Assembly (NCBI GenBank): GCA_002342805.1
Contig: DDQW01000038.1
Location: forward strand, 1 to 44,858
Direction of reading: 5' to 3'
DNA length: 44,858 nt
Source: Clostridiales bacterium UBA2432
GTDB lineage: Bacteria; Bacillota; Clostridia; Lachnospirales; Vallitaleaceae
Both the position numbers and the translations under genes were made by a program. Position 1 is the first letter of the stretch; each line of letters begins with the position of its first letter. Positions 1-7,303 of the stretch are shown here, piece after piece. The notes under the pieces were generated by a model that saw only the letters and a program-made list of their open reading frames with translations, did not search any database and was not told where the DNA came from.

Positions 1-17
1 GGCATTTAACAAATGCC
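1..17. repeat. Short hairpin at the window edge
   Basis: GGCATTT (1-7) and AAATGCC (11-17) form a 7-bp stem with an AAC loop. It lies about 70 bases downstream of the FGGY kinase stop codon, so it could be part of the terminator of that operon. The bases that would hold the T-tract on the minus strand lie outside the window, so this cannot be settled here. Confidence 0.35.
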
Positions 18-85
18 TATATATTATACACGAAAAGGAGATGAATTTTCAAAAAAATTACTAAGACTACATGCTTGTTTTATAA

Positions 86-1567
86 TCAGGTCCAAAAATT
101 CTCCATAAAGCAATCACTTAACTGACGATATAAGGCATAACCTTTATTATATAGAGGGCGCACTTCATCGTTCGGTTGATAGCTTGTTTGAATTTTAACC
201 GTTTTTTTGACAGCTTCATTAAAATCCGAATATAAGCCTACACCAACTCCTGCTAGAATGGCCGCGCCTAAACCTGTGGCATAATCCGCATAAGGAACAT
301 CAATACGACACCCTGTGATATCTGCCTTCATCTGAGTCCACACCTTGCTGTTCGCACTGCCGCCAACACTGTAGAGATGCTCGACCTGAACACCAACTTC
401 CTTCGCTACATCTAAATTATGACGCAATGAATAGGCGACCCCTTCCATGGTACTTCGTATAAAGTGGCCTTTACTTTTATCAAAAGCTATTCCATAATAG
501 ACGCCTTTTGCGTTAGCATTCCATAAAGGCGAACGTTCACCTTTCATATAGGGTAAGAAAATAACCCCGTCACTGCCCGGCTGAATCTCTTCCGCCATCT
601 GGCTCATAGTAGCAAAAGATTCGCTGACGTTTCCGAATTCTCGATGAAACCAATTAATGGTACCACCGCCTCCGGTCGTTCCTCCTTGAAGCAACCACAA
701 ATCAGGGACCACATGATATCCCAAAATTAAACGGGGATGGTTTCTTGGTTTGTCCAAAACAATACTCATCCCTCCAGCCTGACCGCCTTGCTCTTGGGTT
801 TGTCCCACATCAATCACTCCTGCTCCTAAGGTACAACAGGCTGCATCTAAACCACCGGCAACCACCGGTGTTCCCACTTCTAACCCAGTTAGTAAAGCTG
901 CCTCTGGTGTGACCTGACCAACAACTGTATGACAGGCACTTGGTTGAACAAACTTATCCGGATCTAAACCTAGCGCTTCTATAATCTCCAGATTATAGGT
1001 CCCACTTTTCATATCAAAAAAGTGAAATCCATATCCCTGGGACAAATCTTGGGAATATTCACCCGTTAATCGATATACCAAGAATCCGTTGCTTTGCAAA
1101 AATTTGAACGTCTCTCGATATAAATCCGGCTGATGGTTTTTAAACCATAAAATCTTGGGCGTAATATACCCGGCATCAACAGGATTGCCACTGACTTCAA
1201 TTAATGTCTCTTCAGGAATCACTTCTTTCATCCACATAGCTTCTTCCGTCGCACGCCGATCTAACCAGATTAATGTCTTATATAATACATGCCCTTCTTG
1301 ATCCATAGGGATCATGGCCCAGGACGTTCCATCAATACCAATACCTTTGATTTCTTTGGGCTGAACCCTATGTTCCCGGAAAATTTCCTTGATTCCTTGG
1401 GCAATCACTCGCCACCACTGTTCACAATCTTGCTCCACATGGCCTTCTGCCGGATAAAAGGTATCATAACACTTCTTGTTTTCAGCAATAACTCGTCCAT
1501 CCGTATCAAAAATTGTTATTTTTGCACCGGATGTTCCTTGGTCAATCGCCAATAATAATTTTCTCAT
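86..1567 (-). CDS. FGGY-family sugar kinase (xylulokinase-like)
   Basis: 493 aa, normal length for the FGGY family. The N-terminal ATPase half opens with the phosphate-binding motif LAIDQGTSGAK. GIGIDGTSWA and LIWLDRRATEE lie in the first half, and GGLDAACCTLGAG and LLQGGTTGGGG mark the second actin-like half. FGGY kinases phosphorylate ketoses, polyols or glycerol with ATP. The substrate cannot be read from sequence, but the neighbours suggest a ketose or polyol made by the reductase and dehydrogenase upstream. The WLDRR segment differs from classical xylulokinases, so XylB is not asserted. It is the last gene of the operon. Its start overlaps the FucU-like stop codon as ATGA (1564-1567), which implies translational coupling. 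Confidence 0.85.
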   Translation of the reverse strand: MRKLLLAIDQGTSGAKITIFDTDGRVIAENKKCYDTFYPAEGHVEQDCEQWWRVIAQGIKEIFREHRVQPKEIKGIGIDGTSWAMIPMDQEGHVLYKTLIWLDRRATEEAMWMKEVIPEETLIEVSGNPVDAGYITPKILWFKNHQPDLYRETFKFLQSNGFLVYRLTGEYSQDLSQGYGFHFFDMKSGTYNLEIIEALGLDPDKFVQPSACHTVVGQVTPEAALLTGLEVGTPVVAGGLDAACCTLGAGVIDVGQTQEQGGQAGGMSIVLDKPRNHPRLILGYHVVPDLWLLQGGTTGGGGTINWFHREFGNVSESFATMSQMAEEIQPGSDGVIFLPYMKGERSPLWNANAKGVYYGIAFDKSKGHFIRSTMEGVAYSLRHNLDVAKEVGVQVEHLYSVGGSANSKVWTQMKADITGCRIDVPYADYATGLGAAILAGVGVGLYSDFNEAVKKTVKIQTSYQPNDEVRPLYNKGYALYRQLSDCFMENFWT

Positions 1568-1992
1568 TCAACAACAACACCTTTTTTCAATATTATGTTG
1601 GCATATAAGGCCGTTTCACCCGTAGCAATAACTGCATAGGCTTCTTTAGCACGTTCATAAAATGCAAAACGCTCCACGTTCTCGATTTTCTTATCCCCTT
1701 CTTTATCAATGATAATCCCTTTATAGGTTTCCCAAATTTCAGGTACATAACTATCACCCTTAACAACCTCCATAAGAGCAACCGGCGCTTCTACATAGGT
1801 GTCTAAGGGCATCAATTCAAGCACCGCCTCTAGGATCTCAGGAACTCCGTGACCGTCAAGACGCACCAAACGTTTTGCCATACTTGCAGCCGGAAAATTA
1901 CCATCTGAAATGACAATTTCATCACTGTGGCCCATTTCCATTAATATCTTTAATAATTCCGGTGACAAAATACTAGGTATATTTTTTAACAT
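1564..1992 (-). CDS. fucU: RbsD/FucU family sugar mutarotase
   Basis: 142 aa, the usual FucU length. His22 in MEMGHSDEIV, Asp30 in SDGNFP and the C-terminal ATGETALYANIILKKG segment match the RbsD/FucU pattern, in which the His acts in anomer interconversion. Known members interconvert alpha and beta anomers of L-fucose or ribose. The enzyme here probably supplies the right anomer of the sugar handled by this operon, and fucose itself is not implied by the other genes. The RBS AAGGAGAAAAAATC precedes the ATG. It sits between the PfkB kinase and the FGGY kinase and overlaps the latter by 4 bases. Confidence 0.85.
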   Translation of the reverse strand: MLKNIPSILSPELLKILMEMGHSDEIVISDGNFPAASMAKRLVRLDGHGVPEILEAVLELMPLDTYVEAPVALMEVVKGDSYVPEIWETYKGIIIDKEGDKKIENVERFAFYERAKEAYAVIATGETALYANIILKKGVVVE

Positions 1993-2032
1993 GATTTTTT
2001 CTCCTTATTATCATTTAGAATTTTTTTAATTA

Positions 2033-2974
2033 TTAATCCAAATTACCAATCTTCACAATTTCAACACGTTCTATAAACTCATTAACTTCATCAGCCGTTA
2101 CAAATCCCGTCTGTTGATGCATTGCGTTCACACTTCCACACGCTGTGGCAAGACGAAGTATATCCTCAACTTTGTAGCCTCTGGATAATCCGACAGCACA
2201 ACCTGCAACGAAAGCATCTCCGGATCCAACCGTATTTACTACATCTATGGAAGGTATTTGTACTCGAAAAACTTGACTTTCAAAAGCTATCACAGACCCT
2301 TGGCTCCCTAAACTAATCATGGGCATGGTGACACCAAGGTCAAGAAAAAAACGAAGTGCTTCTGTCAAACCTTCTATCGAATCTAAGGACCCATCGTAAA
2401 AACTTTGGATTTCGTCTTTGTTTGGTTTGATTGCAAAAGGTTTTGCATGAACCCCGTGTCGCAAAGCTTCTTTACTAGAATCCAAAACAACTTTTTTTTG
2501 TTGACTATTTGCCGTTTCAATTAATCGACCATAAAAATCATCAACAAGACCTTGTGGCAAACTACCACTGATTGTTATCACATCCACATCTGCAATCATT
2601 TCAATGAATGCTTCAAGAAAACGCGCTTCTTCCTCCGGATGAATAATCGGTCCGGGTTCCAAAACTTCCGTGCACGTCTTATGGACTGTATCCGTCACAT
2701 TAATGCAAATACGGGAATTCGAAGAGATGCGAACAAATCGATTGCAAATACCAAGCTTTTCCACTTCATCTTTAATAAACTTTCCGTTTCCACCACCAAC
2801 AAACCCTGTTGCCGCAACCTTCTCGCCCATAATATTTGCAACTCGAGCAACATTTAATCCTTTGCCTCCTGCAGAATCAATAACTTTGGTCGGACGATGC
2901 ACTTCATTAATCCGATAATCGTCGACAAAGTAAATCTTATCTATTGCAGGATTCATCGTAATTGACAAAATCAT
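2033..2974 (-). CDS. PfkB-family ketose-phosphate kinase (1-phosphofructokinase/tagatose-6-phosphate kinase type)
   Basis: 313 aa, typical of FruK/LacC. The N-terminus MILSITMNPAID and the GGKGLNVARV motif are those of the 1-phosphofructokinase subgroup of PfkB kinases. TVGSGDAFVAG near the C-terminus carries the catalytic Asp and anion hole. It most likely makes a ketose 1,6-bisphosphate from a ketose 1- or 6-phosphate. The next gene upstream is a class II aldolase, which would cleave that product. Its ATG overlaps the aldolase stop codon (ATGA at 2971-2974). Fructose versus tagatose specificity cannot be decided from sequence; the GatD-like neighbour favours a tagatose-type substrate. Confidence 0.85.
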   Translation of the reverse strand: MILSITMNPAIDKIYFVDDYRINEVHRPTKVIDSAGGKGLNVARVANIMGEKVAATGFVGGGNGKFIKDEVEKLGICNRFVRISSNSRICINVTDTVHKTCTEVLEPGPIIHPEEEARFLEAFIEMIADVDVITISGSLPQGLVDDFYGRLIETANSQQKKVVLDSSKEALRHGVHAKPFAIKPNKDEIQSFYDGSLDSIEGLTEALRFFLDLGVTMPMISLGSQGSVIAFESQVFRVQIPSIDVVNTVGSGDAFVAGCAVGLSRGYKVEDILRLATACGSVNAMHQQTGFVTADEVNEFIERVEIVKIGNLD

Positions 2975-3846
2975 TTTTTCACCACACCAAATTCATAGGC
3001 AAAACCTTCCGTTTGGCATAGTCGAATCTTATCTTTGACAACCTTTTTAACAGCTTCACGGGCGGCACCCATGTAGTTTCTTGGATCATTTTCATCCGGA
3101 TTCGCCAACACCTCTTTTATAGCTGCTGCCATTGGATTTTTTAACTCTGTTGCTATATTGATTTTTGCCATTCCTAGGGCTATTGCTCTTTTTACACTTT
3201 CATCCGGAACACCAGAAGCCCCATGAAGCACTAAAGGAACATTGATCATGGATTGAATCTTTTCAATTCTCTCAAAATCAAGCTTTGGCTCTCCTTTATA
3301 CATACCGTGAGCTGTACCTATAGCTACCGCTAAGGTATCAATCCCTGTATCTTCAACAAACTGTTTTGCTTCTTCCGGTATTGTAAAGGATGCATCTGCT
3401 TCGTTAACAAACATATCATCTTCAACACCACCGATCTTTCCGATTTCACCTTCGACTTGAACATTGACCGCGTGGGCCATTTTCACAACACTTCGAACCA
3501 GTTCAACATTGTCTGCGTAATCGCAATTAGCGCCATCAATCATAACCGACGTGTAACCGACACGCAGACAGTTTACTATCGTATCAAAAGATGGACAATG
3601 GTCCATATGAAGGGCAATCGGAATATCGTACTTTAAGGCTGCTGCTTTGACAATTGCCGCAACATATTCAATCCCGGCATGCTTTAATGTACCCGGCGTT
3701 GTTTGGATAATCACCGGAGACTTAAGTTCGTCCGCTCCTTCGATGACGGCTTGAATCGTTTCTAAGTTGTGTATGTTAAAGGCAGGTATCGCCTTCTTTT
3801 GTTCCCACGCTTTGTGTATGAGTTCATATGAACTTACGAGTGCCAT
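2971..3846 (-). CDS. Class II ketose-bisphosphate aldolase (fructose/tagatose-bisphosphate type)
   Basis: 291 aa. Class II aldolase motifs are present: ALHMDHCPS with catalytic Asp82 and zinc ligand His83, EGEIGKIGGVED, a zinc-binding His in IGTAHGMYKG, and another in VLHGASGV. The family splits fructose- or tagatose-1,6-bisphosphate into DHAP and glyceraldehyde-3-phosphate. Length and context resemble GatY/KbaY/FbaA-like enzymes. A strong RBS (AAGGAGGAAACACT) precedes the ATG. It is the third gene of the operon and is directly coupled to the PfkB kinase, consistent with consecutive steps. Tagatose versus fructose stereospecificity is not distinguishable by eye. Confidence 0.88.
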   Translation of the reverse strand: MALVSSYELIHKAWEQKKAIPAFNIHNLETIQAVIEGADELKSPVIIQTTPGTLKHAGIEYVAAIVKAAALKYDIPIALHMDHCPSFDTIVNCLRVGYTSVMIDGANCDYADNVELVRSVVKMAHAVNVQVEGEIGKIGGVEDDMFVNEADASFTIPEEAKQFVEDTGIDTLAVAIGTAHGMYKGEPKLDFERIEKIQSMINVPLVLHGASGVPDESVKRAIALGMAKINIATELKNPMAAAIKEVLANPDENDPRNYMGAAREAVKKVVKDKIRLCQTEGFAYEFGVVKK

Positions 3847-3867
3847 AGTGTTTCCTCCTTGTCATTG

Positions 3868-4905
3868 CTAAAATGTGATCATAACCTTACCGGAAATCTT
3901 ACCCTGTTCAATCTCTTTAAATGCATCCGGTAAATCTTCAATCTTAATTGTTTTTCCAATTAGCGGTTCAACACGAATACGTCCTTCACCTAGATATTGG
4001 GCACCTATGGTCCATTCCCGTCCCGGAAAAGGTGCCGAATAAGACATCCACGACCCTCTAACCATGAGCTCCTTACGATTCATGAATTCAAATTGCTTGG
4101 GTTCAATCGTAAAGGCTTTATGAGGCGTTCCAATATACATGACACTTCCTTTATTTGCAGCGATTTCAAGACATAACATCTCTGTCATGGGTACCCCTGC
4201 TGTTTCAAGAACCATCTCAAACCCTTTCCCTTTAGTAATTCCCATAATAGTCTCTCTAAAATCAGGCTCCATAGTATTCACGAGGTGATCTGCACCTAAC
4301 TCTTTAGCAATTGCTAGTTTTTCATCATCAATATCAAATACTGTGATTTCTTTTGCTCCCATAAGTTTTGCACATTGAAGCGTTAATAATCCAATGGTTC
4401 CCATTCCGGTAATTGCAACGGTAGACATGGGTTTAAAGTCCATAAGAAAAAGTCCGTGTAACGCCACCGTTAATGGTTCTAAAAACGCCCCATGAATCAT
4501 ATCTGTTGCATCCGGCAATTTTACAATGTTTGTGAGAGGTGCCTTAACATACTCTGCCCAAGCACCATATTCTCTTGACCCGATAAAACTATAATGTTTG
4601 CATAATGCATGATTTCCACTGAGACAATCTTCACATTGATGACAAGGTTTTAACGGCGCAATCGCAACTTTATCACCGACTTTAATCCCTTTGTTGTTTT
4701 CCTGAACCTTTGTCACAATCCCTGAAAACTCATGTCCAAATACATTTGGATAGTAATGGGATGCATTACCTAATACTCTCGGTAAATCAGAGCCGCAGAC
4801 ACCGGATGCTTTTACTTGAATCAAGGCTTCATCTTTCTTGAGATCCGGCAACTCAATGTCCATCACTTGAAGATGTTGTGGCTCTGTTAATACAGCTGCT
4901 TTCAT
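3868..4905 (-). CDS. Zinc-dependent polyol dehydrogenase, galactitol-1-phosphate 5-dehydrogenase-like
   Basis: 345 aa MDR-superfamily dehydrogenase. Catalytic zinc ligands are Cys37 (GVCGSDLPR), His58 and Glu59 (FGHEFSG). The structural zinc site is Cys88, Cys91, Cys94 and Cys102. GMGTIGLL is the NAD(P)-binding glycine motif. The segments CGSDLPR, ASHYYP and GSWMSYSAPFPG.EW closely recall E. coli GatD. GatD oxidises galactitol-1-phosphate to tagatose-6-phosphate. No galactitol PTS genes lie in the window, so the substrate here may be a free polyol formed by the aldo/keto reductase encoded just upstream. The RBS is AAAGGAGGAAGGAC. Confidence 0.82.
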   Translation of the reverse strand: MKAAVLTEPQHLQVMDIELPDLKKDEALIQVKASGVCGSDLPRVLGNASHYYPNVFGHEFSGIVTKVQENNKGIKVGDKVAIAPLKPCHQCEDCLSGNHALCKHYSFIGSREYGAWAEYVKAPLTNIVKLPDATDMIHGAFLEPLTVALHGLFLMDFKPMSTVAITGMGTIGLLTLQCAKLMGAKEITVFDIDDEKLAIAKELGADHLVNTMEPDFRETIMGITKGKGFEMVLETAGVPMTEMLCLEIAANKGSVMYIGTPHKAFTIEPKQFEFMNRKELMVRGSWMSYSAPFPGREWTIGAQYLGEGRIRVEPLIGKTIKIEDLPDAFKEIEQGKISGKVMITF

Positions 4906-4942
4906 GTCCTTCCTCCTTTATTTTGCTCGTCAGCAAGTCCAA

Positions 4943-5995
4943 TTATTTATTGTAACCTAGAATTTTTCCATCTAAATCCCATAGGTCTTCCCATGAATCC
5001 GCATCTTCCCACAAAAAGACTTGTCCTTTAATTAAACGACACTTCTTGTCAATTTTAGCAATGGCTTCCATCTCTTCATCTTTTAATGGATTATCGATTG
5101 CGGATTGCAAGTTACTCATATATTCATTCTCTCGAACGGAAAACGGAATCGGAACTTGACCACGTTGCACTGCCCACTTCACACAAACAACTGCCGGATG
5201 TACACCTAATCGTTTTGCCGCTGCAACAATGACAGGATCTTCAATATCTACGGTATCATTTTCTGTTTTATCTCTATCCGGCCGTGTTGGCGAACCAATG
5301 GGGCAAAAACCAATCGGTTGAATATCATGTTCAATACACCAATCATATAACTCTTGTTGTTGAAAGTGTGGATGCAATTCCATTTCATTGATACTTGGTT
5401 TTATTCGCATCAGGTCATACACTTCATTAAACTTTGCTATGGTCATATTTGAGGTTCCTATGTTTTTAACTAAGCCCATATCCACCAATCGTTCCATTTG
5501 TTGCCATGTTGCCATAAACTCTTCTACACTAAAAGGCCTTGAATCGGGATTTCTTGAATCGCCGTCACAACCCGGAGCATGATAATTGGGAAAAGGCCAA
5601 TGCATCAAAAATAAATCCAGATAATCCAACTTTAAATCTTTTAAAGATTGGGCACAGGACAATAATACATCCCCTTGCTTATGCATATCATTCCACACCT
5701 TTGAAGTAATCCAAAGATCTTCACGTTTGACGCCACCCTCCATTGCAATCTTCAAGGCTTCTCCGATTTCCGGTTCGTTCATATAAACGGATGCACAGTC
5801 AATATGTCTGTAACCGTTTGCGATTGCACCTAAAACCGCATCTGCAACCTCTTCTTTTGAAAACCGGTCTGAACCGAAAGTTCCTAGACCTACTGCCGGA
5901 ATCTCATCGCCTGTTCGTAATGTTTTGCAAGGTACTGTTTCCGGTTTGATTCCATTCGGATTAATCTTAAATGCTTGTCTCAGATTCTTACTCAT
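4943..5995 (-). CDS. Aldo/keto reductase
   Basis: 350 aa, slightly longer than the usual 280-320 aa. (beta/alpha)8 AKR hallmarks are present: HIDCASVYMNE (catalytic Asp and Tyr), ITSKVW (Lys), LMHWPFP (His), GTSNM, and IPFSVREN near the C-terminal cofactor-binding part. It probably reduces an aldose to a polyol, or the reverse, with NAD(P)H. It is the first gene of the operon. The RBS TAAGGAGAAGATT precedes the ATG, and a LacI-type operator lies 46 bases upstream of the start. Together with the GatD-like dehydrogenase it could interconvert aldose, polyol and ketose, bypassing an isomerase. The substrate is not known. Confidence 0.88.
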   Translation of the reverse strand: MSKNLRQAFKINPNGIKPETVPCKTLRTGDEIPAVGLGTFGSDRFSKEEVADAVLGAIANGYRHIDCASVYMNEPEIGEALKIAMEGGVKREDLWITSKVWNDMHKQGDVLLSCAQSLKDLKLDYLDLFLMHWPFPNYHAPGCDGDSRNPDSRPFSVEEFMATWQQMERLVDMGLVKNIGTSNMTIAKFNEVYDLMRIKPSINEMELHPHFQQQELYDWCIEHDIQPIGFCPIGSPTRPDRDKTENDTVDIEDPVIVAAAKRLGVHPAVVCVKWAVQRGQVPIPFSVRENEYMSNLQSAIDNPLKDEEMEAIAKIDKKCRLIKGQVFLWEDADSWEDLWDLDGKILGYNK

Positions 5996-6040
5996 AATCT
6001 TCTCCTTACTATATCGTTTTGTTTTTTATATTTCTTCAAG

Positions 6041-6056
6041 AGCTAAACGTTTCGCT
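6041..6056. promoter_or_regulatory. LacI-type operator in front of the polyol operon
   Basis: AGCTAAACGTTTCGCT is a near-palindrome centred on CG (AGCnAAACGTTTnGCT), as expected for LacI-family operators. The identical 16 bases recur at 7141-7156 at the lacI promoter. It lies between the lacI stop codon and the aldo/keto reductase start, so the neighbouring LacI protein probably binds it to repress the operon. I could not define convincing -35/-10 boxes here. Confidence 0.75.
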
Positions 6057-6114
6057 CTATCTGAAAAAAATGAATATAAAAGCATACATCACTTTTATAC
6101 TCTTGGTTACATGT

Positions 6115-7128
6115 TTACTCATTTTCCGTACAACATTGAGCTACTGAGGCTTTAATTAAAATATTGGTCTTCAATCGATGTATCTCCGGAAAATCCGTAT
6201 AATCTTTAGCTAAGCGTTTTAGAAGCACTTGAGCCGCAGTCTTTCCTATTTCCATCATGGGTTGCTCCACTATTGACAAGGCCGGTTTAACGACTTTTGA
6301 CATTTGAATGTTATCAAAGCCTATTAGGGACAAGTCTTCAGGAATATTGACGCCATAATCATTAATGGCCATAATAACACCGATGGTCATCTCATAATTC
6401 GTTACAAATATGGCACTTGGACGCTCTTTTAACTGCCACAAATCTTCAAAGGCCTTATATCCTGTTTCAACGGTATAATCACCAGCAACAATCAATTCTT
6501 CATCAATAGGCAACTGATAATCTTGATGGACACGAATGTATCCCTTTCTTCTCTCTTCAGCGGTGTATGCGTGTTCCGGACCGATTACAATACCAATCCG
6601 TTTATGTTTTCGCCGAATGAGTTCTTCAACCGCTTGATATGAAGCATTTAAATTGTCTGCTAAGACACAATCACATTCAACACCTTTAATCATTCGATCC
6701 AAAAGGACCACCGGAATTTTCTTATCTATAAGCTCTTTTATATATGATGTTTCTCCGCCATAGCTGACCATGATAATTCCATCCACATGTTTATCAATTA
6801 AAAATTCAAGCTTAGACCGCTCAAGGCTAGGGTCCGATTTAAAGTCACACACAATCATACCATACCCTTTACTCTGAATAATATCTTCAATATGTGAAAT
6901 AATCTTCGTAAAGAAAATATTATCTAGGGTAGGTATCAACACGCCGACGGTCATCGTCTTGTTCGTCTTTAATCCACGGGCCATATTATTCCGCTTATAG
7001 CCTAACTGATCAATCGCATTTTGAATACTCACTCTGTTTTCTTCCAAGACATTACCACCATTCAAATATTTTGAAATGGTCGCAATGGATAAACCACTGT
7101 ATTTAGCCACATCTTTAATCGTTGACAT
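6115..7128 (-). CDS. LacI-family transcriptional regulator
   Basis: 337 aa, full length. The N-terminal helix-turn-helix is TIKDVAKYSGLSIATISKYL (residues 3-22), with the hinge helix region LGYKRNNMARGLKT. A periplasmic-binding-protein-like effector domain follows (VGVLIPTLDN, SLIGFDNIQMSKVVKPALS). The effector is probably a sugar or polyol metabolised by the downstream operon. The gene is transcribed in the same direction as that operon. Its own promoter contains the same operator as the operon (7141-7156), indicating autoregulation. The RBS CTCGGAGGTAGAGG abuts that operator. Confidence 0.92.
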   Translation of the reverse strand: MSTIKDVAKYSGLSIATISKYLNGGNVLEENRVSIQNAIDQLGYKRNNMARGLKTNKTMTVGVLIPTLDNIFFTKIISHIEDIIQSKGYGMIVCDFKSDPSLERSKLEFLIDKHVDGIIMVSYGGETSYIKELIDKKIPVVLLDRMIKGVECDCVLADNLNASYQAVEELIRRKHKRIGIVIGPEHAYTAEERRKGYIRVHQDYQLPIDEELIVAGDYTVETGYKAFEDLWQLKERPSAIFVTNYEMTIGVIMAINDYGVNIPEDLSLIGFDNIQMSKVVKPALSIVEQPMMEIGKTAAQVLLKRLAKDYTDFPEIHRLKTNILIKASVAQCCTENE

Positions 7129-7140
7129 CCTCTACCTCCG

Positions 7141-7156
7141 AGCTAAACGTTTCGCT
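7141..7156. promoter_or_regulatory. LacI-type operator at the lacI promoter
   Basis: An exact 16-base copy of the operator at 6041-6056, placed just downstream of the -10 box and touching the lacI RBS. A bound repressor here would block initiation, so LacI autorepression is the simple reading. Confidence 0.78.
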
Positions 7157-7164
7157 TCTTTTTC

Positions 7165-7192
7165 ATTATATCACGAAACGACAAAAAATCAA
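7165..7192 (-). promoter_or_regulatory. Sigma-A type promoter of lacI
   Basis: On the minus strand TTGATT (7192-7187), a 16-base spacer and TATAAT (7170-7165) precede lacI. The operator at 7156-7141 overlaps the expected transcription start. Confidence 0.7.
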
Positions 7193-7303
7193 GAGGCTTT
7201 TTCAAACAGTTCTAGCACCATGCTTTTGGTCGTTGTTTTCTCATTATACCTTTAATATTAACAAAGAAGAACCAATTATCAGCAACAACAGTTATCACAC
7301 ATT

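Noticed and set aside
6041..6056. CcpA catabolite-responsive element
   Set aside because: It lacks the TG and CA ends of the cre consensus, and the exact duplicate at lacI fits a dedicated LacI operator better.
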